Assembly (NCBI RefSeq): GCF_023701485.1 | Contig: NZ_JAMQBK010000021.1 | Coordinates: forward strand, 1 to 64,000 | Reading direction: 5' to 3' | Source of the DNA: Aporhodopirellula aestuarii | Lineage (GTDB): Bacteria > Planctomycetota > Planctomycetia > Pirellulales > Pirellulaceae | Length of the DNA: 64,000 nt | Shown here: positions 35,226 through 45,000 of the stretch, in pieces | Layout: each line of letters begins with the position of its first letter | Numbering within the stretch: the first letter of the stretch is position 1 | Position numbers and translations under genes: made by a program | Notes under the pieces: model-generated | What the model was told of the DNA's origin: nothing | Database searches by the model: none | The model's input: the letters and a program-made list of their open reading frames with translations, nothing else

Positions 35226-36401
35226 ATGATGCGATCGTTGGCCTTCGATGTCCTCAACCATGTTCGCATTGCCGACTTGATCGATATTGGCATCGTCTCG
35301 GTATTGCTGTACCTGACCTTCGTTTGGCTTCGTGACCGCGCATCGCGATCGCTTGGGATCGTCGCGGTCGCGATGGGGGTGATCTTTTTGCTCGCCCGCT
35401 GGCTCGATCTTTACCTGACGACGATGGCGTTTCAGTACGGTTCGATCGGGATCCTCATCGCGATGGTGGTCGTGTTTCAAAACGACATTCGCCACGGATT
35501 TGAACGGCTGGCAACGTCACGGTGGTTTCGCCACAGTTCGGCTGGGCAACCGGGCAACCGCATCGTCGACACGATCACGTTTGCGGTCGCGGAAATGTCC
35601 GAGCAAAGGATTGGAGCCCTCTTCGTGTTCCCCGGACGCGAACCCCTCGATCGACATCTGCGAGGTGGAGTGGAAGTGGATGGCCGGATCAGCGAACAGT
35701 TAATACTGAGTATCTTCCATCCGAAATCACCGGGGCACGATGGCGCCGTTTTGATCCACCACGACCGGATTGTGCAGCTCGGTCTCCACTTGCCGCTGAC
35801 CACTCAGGTATCCAAGGTTCACGATGGAGGAACACGTCACGCGGCGGCGTTGGGACTCGCCGAATGCTGTGACGCGATGGCATTGGTCGTGTCGGAGGAG
35901 CGGGGCACCATCACGCTGGCCCGGGACGGCAACTTGACCGAAATCGAACCCACCGAAGTTGCCGAAGAACTCCGTCGTTACTTTGCTGATCAAACCAGCA
36001 CCGGTCAGCGAAAGCTGAAATCTCGCTGGATCGGCTGGACCACGAAGGTTGCCGCGGTCGCGGCCGCGGTGACGCTATGGTTTTTGTTTGCGTATAACAC
36101 CGACACGATCCAGCGGACTTTTGTCGTGCCGATCGAATACCGCAACTTGCCATCTCACCTGGAGATCGAGGATCCCAAACCAACCTATGCGGAGGTGACG
36201 CTATCAGGAACCTCGCCCACGTTTGCGTTACTCAAACCGGCCGAGCTTGCGGTCTCGCTTAATGTGAAGGACGTTGGCGGGCGGCGTGTATTGAGCTGGA
36301 AGACGGAACCCAACATCGCGAACGTCCCGAAAGATCTCCGCGTTCAGAAGACGGTTCCCGACACGGTGTTCGTGACCCTACGAGAGAATGCGAATCAATA
36401 A
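35226..36401 (+). CDS. Diadenylate cyclase fused to a YbbR-like domain
   Basis: 391 residues. Three N-terminal membrane helices (about 15-85) lead into a DisA_N/DAC domain (about 100-235) with the family's HDGA motif (171-174) and GGTRHAAALGLAE (201-213); the usual RHR is RHA here. A fourth membrane helix (about 272-291) follows, then a YbbR domain (about 298-385: VPIEYRNLPSHLEI, VTLSGTSPTFALL, VPDTVFVTL). CdaA makes cyclic di-AMP, and CdaR (YbbR) regulates it from the far side of the membrane. Elsewhere these are two adjacent genes; here they are one chain. Confidence 0.82.
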   Translation: MMRSLAFDVLNHVRIADLIDIGIVSVLLYLTFVWLRDRASRSLGIVAVAMGVIFLLARWLDLYLTTMAFQYGSIGILIAMVVVFQNDIRHGFERLATSRWFRHSSAGQPGNRIVDTITFAVAEMSEQRIGALFVFPGREPLDRHLRGGVEVDGRISEQLILSIFHPKSPGHDGAVLIHHDRIVQLGLHLPLTTQVSKVHDGGTRHAAALGLAECCDAMALVVSEERGTITLARDGNLTEIEPTEVAEELRRYFADQTSTGQRKLKSRWIGWTTKVAAVAAAVTLWFLFAYNTDTIQRTFVVPIEYRNLPSHLEIEDPKPTYAEVTLSGTSPTFALLKPAELAVSLNVKDVGGRRVLSWKTEPNIANVPKDLRVQKTVPDTVFVTLRENANQ

Positions 36402-36443
36402 GAGTTACCTGAACGACGTTGTTGGTGTGCAGCACCAACGCGA

Positions 36444-37349
36444 TCAAACGATGCACTGGGCGACCGCGTTTCGCAGTCCGGTTAATGGATCGCCGACGGC
36501 AATGAATTCGTGTGCGAAGTATCCATCGAAACCGGTGTCTGCGATGGCACGCGCGATCGGTGGGTAGAACAACTCCTGGGTGTCGTCGAGTTCGTGACGC
36601 CCCGGGTTACCCGCGGTGTGATAGTGACCGTAGTACGCGTGATTCTTTTCGATCGTGCGAATGATGTCACCCTCCATGATTTGCATGTGGTAGATGTCAT
36701 AGAGCAATTTGAAATTATCACTGCCGACCTGTTTGACGAGTTCAACGCCCCACTCACTGTTGTCGCACATGTAGTCGGCATGGTTGACTTTGCTGTTGAG
36801 CAATTCCATCTGCAACGTCACACCGGCGGCCTCGGCAGCGGGCACTACTTTCTTCAACGCGTCGACGCAATTTTTCATGCCGACTTTGCGATCGATACCA
36901 CGTGCGTTGCCGCTGAAACAGATCACGTTCTTCCATCCTTCGGCGGCCGTCGCTTCAATCGCGGAGTTAATTTTCTCGAGAGACTCAGCGTGAAATTGGG
37001 GGTCGCACAATCCGTTGGCGAGCGAGTGCGAGCCGACCATCGTGCATACCAAGCCGTGCTTTTTCAATGTGGGGAAATCGCCCGGGCTGAGCAAATCGAT
37101 ACCGACCAGGCCGATCGATGCGGCTTCGACACAGAGTTCTTCAAGACTGAGACTCTTGTAACACCATTTACAAACCGATTGGTTCAATCGCCCCTGTTTG
37201 GCATCCACAGGCTGAGCCGCCGGTGCGGCAACTTCCGCATCCTGCGCCAACGCGGTCCGCGTTGATGCGAGCGTCGTGGCGCCTGCGGCCGTTGCCAGCG
37301 TACGTGAAATGAGATTGCGGCGAGATACCAATTCGTCGGGGCGAGTCAT
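36444..37349 (-). CDS. Tat-exported hydroxypyruvate-isomerase-like TIM barrel protein
   Basis: 301 residues from ATG at 37349, which starts a twin-arginine signal (VSRRNLISRTLATAAG, ending at about 36). The frame is open to 37442. The xylose-isomerase-like TIM barrel has a metal site (MELLNSKVNHADYM; YDIYHMQIMEGD; GHYHTAGNPGRHEL; FAHEFIAVGDP). It is a paralog of the cytosolic protein at 50115, which lacks the signal. Hydroxypyruvate isomerase converts hydroxypyruvate to tartronate semialdehyde; export suggests a different sugar substrate. It is convergent with the diadenylate cyclase gene. Confidence 0.8.
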   Translation of the reverse strand: MTRPDELVSRRNLISRTLATAAGATTLASTRTALAQDAEVAAPAAQPVDAKQGRLNQSVCKWCYKSLSLEELCVEAASIGLVGIDLLSPGDFPTLKKHGLVCTMVGSHSLANGLCDPQFHAESLEKINSAIEATAAEGWKNVICFSGNARGIDRKVGMKNCVDALKKVVPAAEAAGVTLQMELLNSKVNHADYMCDNSEWGVELVKQVGSDNFKLLYDIYHMQIMEGDIIRTIEKNHAYYGHYHTAGNPGRHELDDTQELFYPPIARAIADTGFDGYFAHEFIAVGDPLTGLRNAVAQCIV

Positions 37350-37542
37350 TGTGAGCACTTCGAGATCGGAGGGGAGGAAAGGGGCAGCGAGCGGGCACGA
37401 TTCGAAAATCGGATAGGCACCATTGTACACAAACGCTGACATGCATCAGCGACCCGGTGTGTGCCGTTCTCGCCTGGATGCGTCACCTCGTCGAGGTGGA
37501 ATCGACCGAATTGAGAAACGCTCCCGCGGGGAGCAAGACGGG

Positions 37543-38265
37543 TCAAGAACGTTTGGACTGCAATCGAAACACGGTCCAACCGGAACGGACCGCTTCGCGG
37601 AAATCCAGTTTGCTGTCGCCGACGGTACGCTCGGTGAACGTGATGGGGACTTCCTTGAAGGTTGCCCCATGTTGGTGGAGCTTGAGCAAGACTTCTTGCA
37701 AGAACGAGTAGCCTTCGGACGGTTGGTTGTCGAGGTCGAGTTCAGCGAGCTTACTAACCCGATAGCAGCGAAACGAACCACTGGCGTCTTTGACGGGCAA
37801 CCCGAGCCGTCGCCGGGCGATGAGATTGATCCACCGGCTCATCCATTTCCGACGGAGAGGCCAGCCAACGATTTCTCCGTCAGCCACATACCTTGAACCG
37901 ACCGCCACGTCGCACCCATGCTCGACCGCCGCGACGAGGCGTGGCAAGTCCGCGGGATCATGAGAAAGGTCCGCGTCGAGATTGCAAAACAGGTCATAAC
38001 GTCCGTCGATGGCCGCCATCATCGCGGCCCGGATCGCACCACCGAGTCCACGTTGCTCACGGATGAGGCACCTGATCGAGTCTGCACGCCCCTTCGCTTG
38101 TGCGAATTGGTCTACCTGATTGGCTGTGCCGTCGGGGGAATTGTCGTCGACGACGAGAATGTCGGCGGTCGGAAGGGCATCCGAAATGCGAGTCAGCAAG
38201 GACTCGATGTTGCCCGCTTCGTTATACGTGCAGACACCGACGAGAATGCGGGGATTCGGTGGCAT
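37543..38265 (-). CDS. Polyprenol-phosphate mannosyltransferase-like GT2 glycosyltransferase
   Basis: 240 residues with the GT2 fold: VCTYNEAGNIESLL, ILVVDDNSPDGTANQ, the DxD metal site NLDADLSHDP, and DVAVGSRYVADGEIVGWPLR. The end (DNQPSEGYSFLQEVLLKLHQ then ITFTERTVGDSKLD) is the dolichol-phosphate-mannose-synthase type. It should move mannose or glucose from a nucleotide sugar to polyprenyl phosphate. It has no membrane helix itself. It lies 212 bases past the E2 gene on the same strand and may not share its transcript. Confidence 0.85.
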   Translation of the reverse strand: MPPNPRILVGVCTYNEAGNIESLLTRISDALPTADILVVDDNSPDGTANQVDQFAQAKGRADSIRCLIREQRGLGGAIRAAMMAAIDGRYDLFCNLDADLSHDPADLPRLVAAVEHGCDVAVGSRYVADGEIVGWPLRRKWMSRWINLIARRRLGLPVKDASGSFRCYRVSKLAELDLDNQPSEGYSFLQEVLLKLHQHGATFKEVPITFTERTVGDSKLDFREAVRSGWTVFRLQSKRS

Positions 38266-38477
38266 GGAATTCGTCGTGTCTTTTTGTCGAGAGTCGAGTC
38301 CGTTCTGCCGCGGTGCGGGAGCGGGCTAAATCTCATTGAAGGCATATCGGAACCGTTCTTCCGATTACGAGCGGGCATTCCCTTGGCGGTCACGCATGAC
38401 ACGCCACAAAGAACGCCCGGCTCCATTTGCCAACGTTTTGATTCAACCGACCGCGAAGTCGGCGGATTACAAAATCC

Positions 38478-39887
38478 TCAGAGCGCGAGTAACAGACGAC
38501 TCGGTGCTTGCAGGTAGCTGATCACGTCGTTGAGGAACCTCGCAGCCGTTCCGCCGTCTACAAGACGGTGGTCGTACGACAGGCTCAGAGGCATCATCAA
38601 ACGCGGTTGGATGGAGTCGTCGGGCATCACGACCGGCAACTTCCGGCTGCGTCCAACGAGCAGGATCGCCACCTCGGGAATGTTTACGATCGGGGTGCTG
38701 TATTGGCCGCCGATGGCACCAAGATTACTGATCGTAAACGAACCGCCCTTCAGATCGCTGACGGCAAATTGCCCACCACGAACCTTGCCCGCGGTTTCCG
38801 CGAGCGCCCGGGCGATATCGGGGATTCCCATGCGATCGACATCGGGGAGAACCGGAACGACGAGACCACGTTCGGTGTCCACGGCGATGCCGATGTTGAC
38901 GTAATCCTTGTAGATGATCTGCTCATTAGCCGAATCGATCACCGCGTTGATGGCGGGATGATGACGAAGTGCCGTGGCGACAGCCTTGATCAAGAACGGC
39001 ATCGTGGTGAGCTTCAGTCCTTGGGCGGCGTAGTCGTCTTTGCTCGACTTACGCAGACGCTCGAGGTCAGTGATGTCGGCGTCATCGAAATTGGTCACGC
39101 GGGGAACGTTGGACCACGATGCGTGCATTTGAGCGGCGATCGTTTTCCGGATCTTGCTCATCCGCTCGACGCGAACCGGACCGAATTCGTCCTGTCCGAC
39201 CGTGCCCGGCAAATCGCTGCCGCCGGGAGTGGCGGGGCGAGCAGGTCGTGCTGCGGCAGCAGGTGCAGCGGCTTTGGTTTGCGAAGCCGAGCGAACGGCG
39301 GCGAGAACGTCGTCACGCGTAATCCGTCCGCCGGGGCCGGTCCCCTTCACGTTGGCAAGATCGACGCTGGTCTCGCGGGCGAGTCGGCGAATCGCAGGTC
39401 CAGCGGGAATCGCACCGGCATCCACAGCAGGCTGGGACATGGCCGGTTCGATCGTCGCGGGAGCAACGGGTGCCGCCGGCTGTGCGACTGGCGCCGCGGG
39501 TTGAGGGGTTGGCGGAGCAGGTGCGGGGGCGGCAGGAGCCGCTTCCGCTTTGGGCTGTGGTGCGGGTTCGGGTTTCGCTTCCGCCTGCGGTTCGGGCTTG
39601 GCGGCTTCCGGTTTGGCGGGCTCGGGTTTGGCTGGTTCCGCGGCAGCACCTTCGGCGGCTTCGACTTCGATCAGATCGCCACCGATGGGAACGGTGTCCC
39701 CTTCACTGACAGAAATTTTGGTCACCTTGCCACCGATGCTCGACGGCACGGGTACGGTGGCTTTGTCGGTTTCCATCTCGACGATGTCGTCACCGGCGCT
39801 GATTACATCGCCGACAGAAACGAAGATTTCGAGGACGTCGCCGGATTCGATACCGTCGCCGAGTTCAGGAAGTTTGACTGAGGGCAT
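38478..39887 (-). CDS. aceF: Pyruvate dehydrogenase E2, dihydrolipoamide acetyltransferase
   Basis: 469 residues: one lipoyl domain (1-75) with the lipoylated Lys42 in VEMETDKATV; an Ala/Pro-rich linker (about 78-150); the peripheral-subunit-binding domain (IPAGPAIRRLARETSVDLAN; KGTGPGGRITRDDV); and the catalytic domain ending with SYDHRLVDGGTAARFL (His440). It transfers the acetyl group to CoA in the pyruvate dehydrogenase complex. It is 111 bases downstream of the E1 gene on the same strand. The E3 gene is not in the window. The single lipoyl domain is fewer than the three of E. coli. Confidence 0.92.
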   Translation of the reverse strand: MPSVKLPELGDGIESGDVLEIFVSVGDVISAGDDIVEMETDKATVPVPSSIGGKVTKISVSEGDTVPIGGDLIEVEAAEGAAAEPAKPEPAKPEAAKPEPQAEAKPEPAPQPKAEAAPAAPAPAPPTPQPAAPVAQPAAPVAPATIEPAMSQPAVDAGAIPAGPAIRRLARETSVDLANVKGTGPGGRITRDDVLAAVRSASQTKAAAPAAAARPARPATPGGSDLPGTVGQDEFGPVRVERMSKIRKTIAAQMHASWSNVPRVTNFDDADITDLERLRKSSKDDYAAQGLKLTTMPFLIKAVATALRHHPAINAVIDSANEQIIYKDYVNIGIAVDTERGLVVPVLPDVDRMGIPDIARALAETAGKVRGGQFAVSDLKGGSFTISNLGAIGGQYSTPIVNIPEVAILLVGRSRKLPVVMPDDSIQPRLMMPLSLSYDHRLVDGGTAARFLNDVISYLQAPSRLLLAL

Positions 39888-39998
39888 GGGAAAAAGAGGT
39901 TAAGGGTGAAAAATCAGCGGGTAACAAGCGATAGCATAAGGTAACAGACAAGCGTTTCAGGTCAGTTGATGACCTTGACGTTGGCTCCGTTCGCCTGA

Positions 39999-42743
39999 TT
40001 AGGCGAAGTAAGGATCCACTTTGTCGGCGTCGTAATCGAGATCCTTGATCGCCTGGGCGACGTCGGTCATTTCGAATTCACCGGCCTTGGCCAATCGGTA
40101 CAACGTGGCAATGACGATCGATTCGGCATCGACTTCGAAGTGGCGACGGAGGGCTTCGCGGGTTTCGCTGCGTCCCATTCCGTCGGTTCCCAGGACGTAG
40201 TAGTCGCCTGGGATCCAAGGCGACAATTGTTCTCCGAGGGCCCGCACGTAGTCGCTGGCCGAAATGAACGGACCTTCGACGCCTTCGAGCGTTTCCTCGA
40301 GGTAACTCTTGCGTGGTGTTTCGGTGGGGTGCAAGCGGTTCCAGCGTTCGCAAGCGCCGGCTTCGCGGCGAAGCTGCGTGTAGCTGGTGACGCTCCAAAC
40401 ATCCGAGGCAACTGAGTATTTCTCGGCGAGGATTTCCTGAGCCTTCAAGACGGAGTTGAGGATCGCACCGCTGCCGAACAGTTGGACGCGTTTCTTCGAA
40501 CCGTCGACTTCAACGCTCTTGTATTTGTACATCCCCTTCACGATGCCCTCTTCGCATCCTTCGGGCATCACCGGGTGCATGTACTCTTCGTTCTCGGCGG
40601 TGATGTAGTAGATACATTGTTCACCGTCGGCGAACATGCGTTGCAATCCTTCTTGGATGATCACAACGACTTCGTATGCGAATGCCGGGTCGTAGGCACG
40701 TACGGTTGGGTATGCGATCGCGTTGAGCAGGCTGTGCCCGTCTTGGTGTTGCAAACCTTCGCCGTTGAGCGTGGTGCGTCCTGCCGTACCGCCGACGAGG
40801 AAACCTTTGGCACGCATGTCAGCGGCTGCCCAGATCGAATCACCGATCCGTTGGAAGCCGAACATGCTGTAGTAGATATAGAACGGAATCATGTTCACGC
40901 CGTGGCAGCTATACGCTGTGCCGGCGGCGTTGAAGCTGCTCATCGAGCCGCATTCGGTGATGCCTTCTTCCAAGATTTGACCGTCTTGGGCTTCTTTGTA
41001 GAACGCGATTTGGTCCGAGTCAGCGGGCTCGTAAAGCTGTCCGGCGTGGGCGTAGATCCCGAACTGGCGGAACATCCCTTCCATCCCGAAGGTGCGTGAT
41101 TCGTCAGGCACGATCGGCACGACGTTCTTGCCGATTTTCTTATCGCGGCACATGGCGATCAGGGTTTGAACGACAGCAAACGTGGTGCTGATGCTCTTGT
41201 TCTCGAGCTTGCTGATGAGTTTGGCGAAGTCCTGCATGGAAGGGACTTCCATCGTAGGGTGCGTCACCGGACGACTCGGAACAGGGCCACCCAATTGTTT
41301 GCGGCGATCCTGCAGATACTTCATTTCCGCACTGCTGGCCGGTGGCTTGTAGAACGGTGCGCTGCCGACTTCTTCGTCGCTGATCGGAATCCCGAACCGG
41401 GTGCGGAACTCGAGCAGTTCCGTCTCATTCATTTTCTTTTGGTTGTGGGCGACGTTACGTCCTTCGCCCGCTTCCCCGAGGCCGTAACCCTTGACCGTCT
41501 TGGCAAGGATGACGGTCGGTTTGCCGTTGTTCATTTCCGTGGCTTGTTTGTAAGCCGCGTAAACTTTCTCCGGATCGTGACCGCCGCGGCGGATTTTCTC
41601 GATTTTTTCGTCGGAGAGGTGTTTGACCAAATCGAGCAATTCGGGGTATTTGCCGAAGAAGTGCTCGCGAATGTAGCTGCCCGGCATCGACGTGTATTTT
41701 TGATATTGGCCGTCGACGACTTCGTTCATGCGTTTGGCGAGCAGGCCGGTCTTATCACGGGCGAGCAACTCGTCCCATTCGCTGCCCCAGATAACTTTGA
41801 TGACATTCCATCCGGCACCGTGGAAGATCGATTCGAGCTCTTGAATGATCTTGCCGTTACCGCGAACAGGTCCGTCGAGACGTTGCAAGTTGCAGTTGAT
41901 GACGAAAATCAGATTGTCGAGTTTTTCACGCGACGCCAACCCGATCGCACCGAGCGTTTCCGGTTCATCGCATTCGCCGTCGCCGAGGAACGCCCAGACT
42001 TTTTGGCCCTTGGTGTTTTTGAGGCCGCGGTCGTTGAGGTATTCGTTAAAGCGGGCCTGGTAGATCGCCATGATCGGGCCGAGGCCCATCGAGACGGTGG
42101 GATATTCCCAAAATTCGGGCATCAACCAAGGGTGCGGATAACTGCTCAGGCCGCCGCCTTCGGCGAGTTCGCGACGGAAGTTTTCCAGCTTGGCTTCGTC
42201 GAGCCGTCCTTCGACGAAAGCCCGCGAATACATTCCCGGCGAAGCGTGACCTTGGAAATAAACGGAGTCGCCCGAGTAACCGTCGGCCCCGCGGCCTTTG
42301 AAGAAGTGGTTGAAGGCGACCTCGTACAGGGTCGCGCTGCTGGCGAAGGTGCTGATGTGGCCGCCGACTCCGCCGCCTCGTTTGTTAGCCCGCACGACCA
42401 TCGCCATCGCGTTCCAGCGAATGATCGACTTGATGCGGCGTTCGAGTTCACGATTGCCGGGGTAGGCGGGCTGTTTGTGCGGCGGGATCGTGTTGACGTA
42501 GGGCGTCGATGTGTCCGCTGTCAAAGGCACACCGTGTTCGGCGGCACGATCGCGAAGTTGATCGATCAGGAATTTGACGCGTTCGGGCCCTTGGCTATCG
42601 AGCACGTATTCGAGTGAGCTGAGCCACTCCTGTGTTTCGTAAGTATTGATGTCAATATCGGCTGATTTCTGCAATTCACCGAGGTTATTGGCGAGTTCGT
42701 TTTGGGCAACTTCGACTTCGGCTACGTTATTGGAATCGGTCAT
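39999..42743 (-). CDS. aceE: Pyruvate dehydrogenase E1, homodimeric type
   Basis: 914 residues from ATG at 42743 (MTDSNNVAEV); the frame is open to 42770. It is a single-chain E1 like E. coli AceE (887 residues). Landmarks are RANKRGGGVGGHISTFASSA, the thiamine-diphosphate motif LGDGECDEPETLGAIGLASR (near residue 255) with INCNLQRLDGPVRGNGKIIQ after it, and PDESRTFGMEGMFRQFGIYA. It decarboxylates pyruvate and passes the acetyl group to the lipoyl domain of E2, the next gene. An upstream promoter should lie between 42743 and 42908. Confidence 0.94.
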   Translation of the reverse strand: MTDSNNVAEVEVAQNELANNLGELQKSADIDINTYETQEWLSSLEYVLDSQGPERVKFLIDQLRDRAAEHGVPLTADTSTPYVNTIPPHKQPAYPGNRELERRIKSIIRWNAMAMVVRANKRGGGVGGHISTFASSATLYEVAFNHFFKGRGADGYSGDSVYFQGHASPGMYSRAFVEGRLDEAKLENFRRELAEGGGLSSYPHPWLMPEFWEYPTVSMGLGPIMAIYQARFNEYLNDRGLKNTKGQKVWAFLGDGECDEPETLGAIGLASREKLDNLIFVINCNLQRLDGPVRGNGKIIQELESIFHGAGWNVIKVIWGSEWDELLARDKTGLLAKRMNEVVDGQYQKYTSMPGSYIREHFFGKYPELLDLVKHLSDEKIEKIRRGGHDPEKVYAAYKQATEMNNGKPTVILAKTVKGYGLGEAGEGRNVAHNQKKMNETELLEFRTRFGIPISDEEVGSAPFYKPPASSAEMKYLQDRRKQLGGPVPSRPVTHPTMEVPSMQDFAKLISKLENKSISTTFAVVQTLIAMCRDKKIGKNVVPIVPDESRTFGMEGMFRQFGIYAHAGQLYEPADSDQIAFYKEAQDGQILEEGITECGSMSSFNAAGTAYSCHGVNMIPFYIYYSMFGFQRIGDSIWAAADMRAKGFLVGGTAGRTTLNGEGLQHQDGHSLLNAIAYPTVRAYDPAFAYEVVVIIQEGLQRMFADGEQCIYYITAENEEYMHPVMPEGCEEGIVKGMYKYKSVEVDGSKKRVQLFGSGAILNSVLKAQEILAEKYSVASDVWSVTSYTQLRREAGACERWNRLHPTETPRKSYLEETLEGVEGPFISASDYVRALGEQLSPWIPGDYYVLGTDGMGRSETREALRRHFEVDAESIVIATLYRLAKAGEFEMTDVAQAIKDLDYDADKVDPYFA

Positions 42744-42908
42744 CAAAAACGGGAAAAATCCCGGCCTCACGGAACGTGTTCAAAACAGCGGGCGGTGCAA
42801 AAACTCTTTGGAGCCCTACACTTTAGTCAGACAACCGGCAATCCAACAAGGTATGCTTCGATGCCGGATTTTTGTCGACGCGTACGACTTCCGGCCGAAT
42901 CCGCTGGC

Positions 42909-43355
42909 TTATTGAGCGAAGTCGACGTCGATGATGATTTGGTTCTCAGTCGGTTCCACTTCCAGCGTGATCCCGGAGGTGTCGAAACTGCGGTAGCGGG
43001 GATGCAGTTCGCTTTCGGGGATCATTCCGGGGCGTTCGGCACCGGTGCCGATCGTGTATCGATGGATCACGGCGACCCGGTGTTTTCCCGCAAGCGCCCC
43101 ATCGTCAGCGGCAAACGTGCCGAGCGTAAATGTACCATCGGGCCGGATCTGCCCGGTGGCTGTGACCGCTGGTTGACGGCCGATGATCTCAAATTCGACC
43201 GACCCGTCCCGCAAGACGGTCCCGTCAGCGAATTTCACGAGCCCCGAAACCGGATAGGTGTCTCGGCCGGGATCGGAACAGCCGGCGACAGCCAGCACCA
43301 GCAGAACCAGAATCGACGGGCGCCATCTGGACTGCCGAGCGTGAAGCGTTGTCAT
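42909..43355 (-). CDS. Predicted lipoprotein with carboxypeptidase-regulatory-like fold
   Basis: 148 residues from ATG at 43355: a signal peptide ending in the lipobox LAVAGC (SILVLLVLAVAGCSDPGRDT), so the Cys should be lipidated. The body is a beta-sandwich with YPVSGLVKFADGTVL and DGTFTLGTFAADDGALAGKH, the pattern of the small planctomycete lipoproteins related to carboxypeptidase regulatory domains. No enzyme residues are visible. It lies 77 bases downstream of the 522-residue hypothetical gene on the same strand and may be co-expressed with it. Confidence 0.75.
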   Translation of the reverse strand: MTTLHARQSRWRPSILVLLVLAVAGCSDPGRDTYPVSGLVKFADGTVLRDGSVEFEIIGRQPAVTATGQIRPDGTFTLGTFAADDGALAGKHRVAVIHRYTIGTGAERPGMIPESELHPRYRSFDTSGITLEVEPTENQIIIDVDFAQ

Positions 43356-43431
43356 GAAAGGGTTCTTCAAAAAGTACGACCAGCCACGTGAAATCAGCGA
43401 GCGCAACTGTTCGCGACCGCAAGCAATGACG

Positions 43432-45000
43432 TCAAGAGGATTGGTTGACCGACTGCAAGGCGATTTCTCGCAAAACGCTTGTCGCATCCGCCGGCGATCC
43501 GTAGAGAATCGTCATCCCGTCGGCACCGATCGCGATATCAAACGCTTGCTCAACCTCTTCGTCGGTAAGTAGTCCGACGTGGCCCAGGTAGCGGATCTCG
43601 GCGAGTTTGCGCAGGATCGACAGCGACGAATCCGCTAGTAAACCGGTGACGCGTTTGCGGGCGATCTCGGCCGTCAGCTTCGGAAACTCGGTGACGTTTA
43701 TTTTGCTATCCAAAACGCTCCAGAACTTATCGAGGCCTTCCGCGATATGGCTTTCGGCGGTCCCGCGATTGGCCTGCACGATCCGCTGGACTTCGCGGCT
43801 GTCCATGGCGCCGGAGAGAACGACCGTCTTACCGCTCTTGCAATCGACCACTTTGACTCGCGTGAGGTTTTGTGGCGGGCCACCACGAAATTCTTTCAAC
43901 GCGACGTCGAAATGCAGCAGCAATTCGATGTTCTCTTTGGCCGCAGTTTTCGTCATTTCCAGGACGCCGCCTTCGCCTAGGTAGACGATCCCCGGAACCC
44001 ACATGCGAGGCTGGCCGGGTGTGACCACTTCTCCGCCGACCAGATGTCCCTGATCGGTTGCCTCCGGGGCGACGTCAATGAGGGCCGGGCCGAACTGCCC
44101 GTTTTTGAACCGCGTTTCCAAGCCTTCGGCGACCGTCGTGGCCACCGAACCCATCAACTCGTCGAACCGCTCGCTGATTTGCGGATCGGTCATTTCGGGA
44201 TCGGGGATCGCGATCTCGAGTGTTTCGCGGCCGTCACCGGGTCGGTCGAAATCATCCATTTCCTCATAGAACTCTTCCATGTCGTCTTCCGGTGGCCGAC
44301 CGCCGCGAGAACGGCCTCGGTCGCCGAAGTCGTCGAAATCGTTAGGGCCGCCGAAATCATCCATTCCACCCCCGTCATCTCCAGAGCGGCCATCGGCCCG
44401 AATCGGCGAGTAGTCCGTAACATCCGTATCCCCGTGCAACCCCAGCGACACGGCCCAGCGGAGAGTCCAAACGGGACGTCGGAAGTACGGACTAAACTTC
44501 AGTTTTTCCAAATCCGGGATCGCCGCTTTCCCCGCTCCTGTGAGGTGAGCGAAGAACAACTCGTGTGCGAGCCTCAGGTTCCCATACCGAAACGCAATGT
44601 GAGCCTCGTTGCGTAGTGCCGGACCCACGATGAGCGGTGGTTTGGGCATTTTCGAAAACTCAGCGAGCTGTTCGACCTCTCGCCGAAGTGGTTGGAAGTC
44701 TGGCTCAGCCAATTGCCAAATCGCGATCGGTGTTGGCCCGGTGGTCAGGTTTGCCGGCGGAAGGCGGTCTTCGGCGGGCGCCGACTGACCGTCTTCGCCC
44801 GAAAGATCGCCGTCGTCATAGAAATCATCGGGGGCTTGCGCGGACGCGAGCAAGGTCATCAGGCACAGAAATAGCCCTGCGCATAGTGTGGCGATGATTT
44901 GGGGCGTGATGCTCTGGGACGCGACGGTCAGAGTCGCGAAGGTCTGGCGCGGCAAGAGGTCGGGAATCGGCTTGGATTTCATCTCAGGAATGATTTTCAA
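43432..45000 (-). CDS. Exported planctomycete hypothetical protein with acidic linker
   Basis: 522 residues. A hydrophobic stretch near 35-52 (IIATLCAGLFLCLMTLLASA) may be a signal peptide after an unusually long leader; the first Met may be one of two (45000 or 44982). Residues about 75-200 (PIAIWQLAEPDFQPLRREVE ... FRRPVWTLRWAVSLGLHGDT) form a helical domain. An Asp/Gly/Arg-rich low-complexity stretch follows (about 205-255). About 290-520 is a domain with PRMWVPGIVYLGEGGVLEMT and KTVVLSGAMDSREVQRI. No family is recognised. Confidence 0.75.
   Translation of the reverse strand: MKIIPEMKSKPIPDLLPRQTFATLTVASQSITPQIIATLCAGLFLCLMTLLASAQAPDDFYDDGDLSGEDGQSAPAEDRLPPANLTTGPTPIAIWQLAEPDFQPLRREVEQLAEFSKMPKPPLIVGPALRNEAHIAFRYGNLRLAHELFFAHLTGAGKAAIPDLEKLKFSPYFRRPVWTLRWAVSLGLHGDTDVTDYSPIRADGRSGDDGGGMDDFGGPNDFDDFGDRGRSRGGRPPEDDMEEFYEEMDDFDRPGDGRETLEIAIPDPEMTDPQISERFDELMGSVATTVAEGLETRFKNGQFGPALIDVAPEATDQGHLVGGEVVTPGQPRMWVPGIVYLGEGGVLEMTKTAAKENIELLLHFDVALKEFRGGPPQNLTRVKVVDCKSGKTVVLSGAMDSREVQRIVQANRGTAESHIAEGLDKFWSVLDSKINVTEFPKLTAEIARKRVTGLLADSSLSILRKLAEIRYLGHVGLLTDEEVEQAFDIAIGADGMTILYGSPADATSVLREIALQSVNQSS

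Noticed and set aside
38508-42617. Very long antisense frames opposite the pyruvate dehydrogenase genes (about 457 and 483 codons)
   Set aside because: They mirror the E2 and E1 genes, whose domains and active sites are complete; the antisense products are rich in Arg/Val/Phe and have no recognisable domain. They follow from high-GC codon use.
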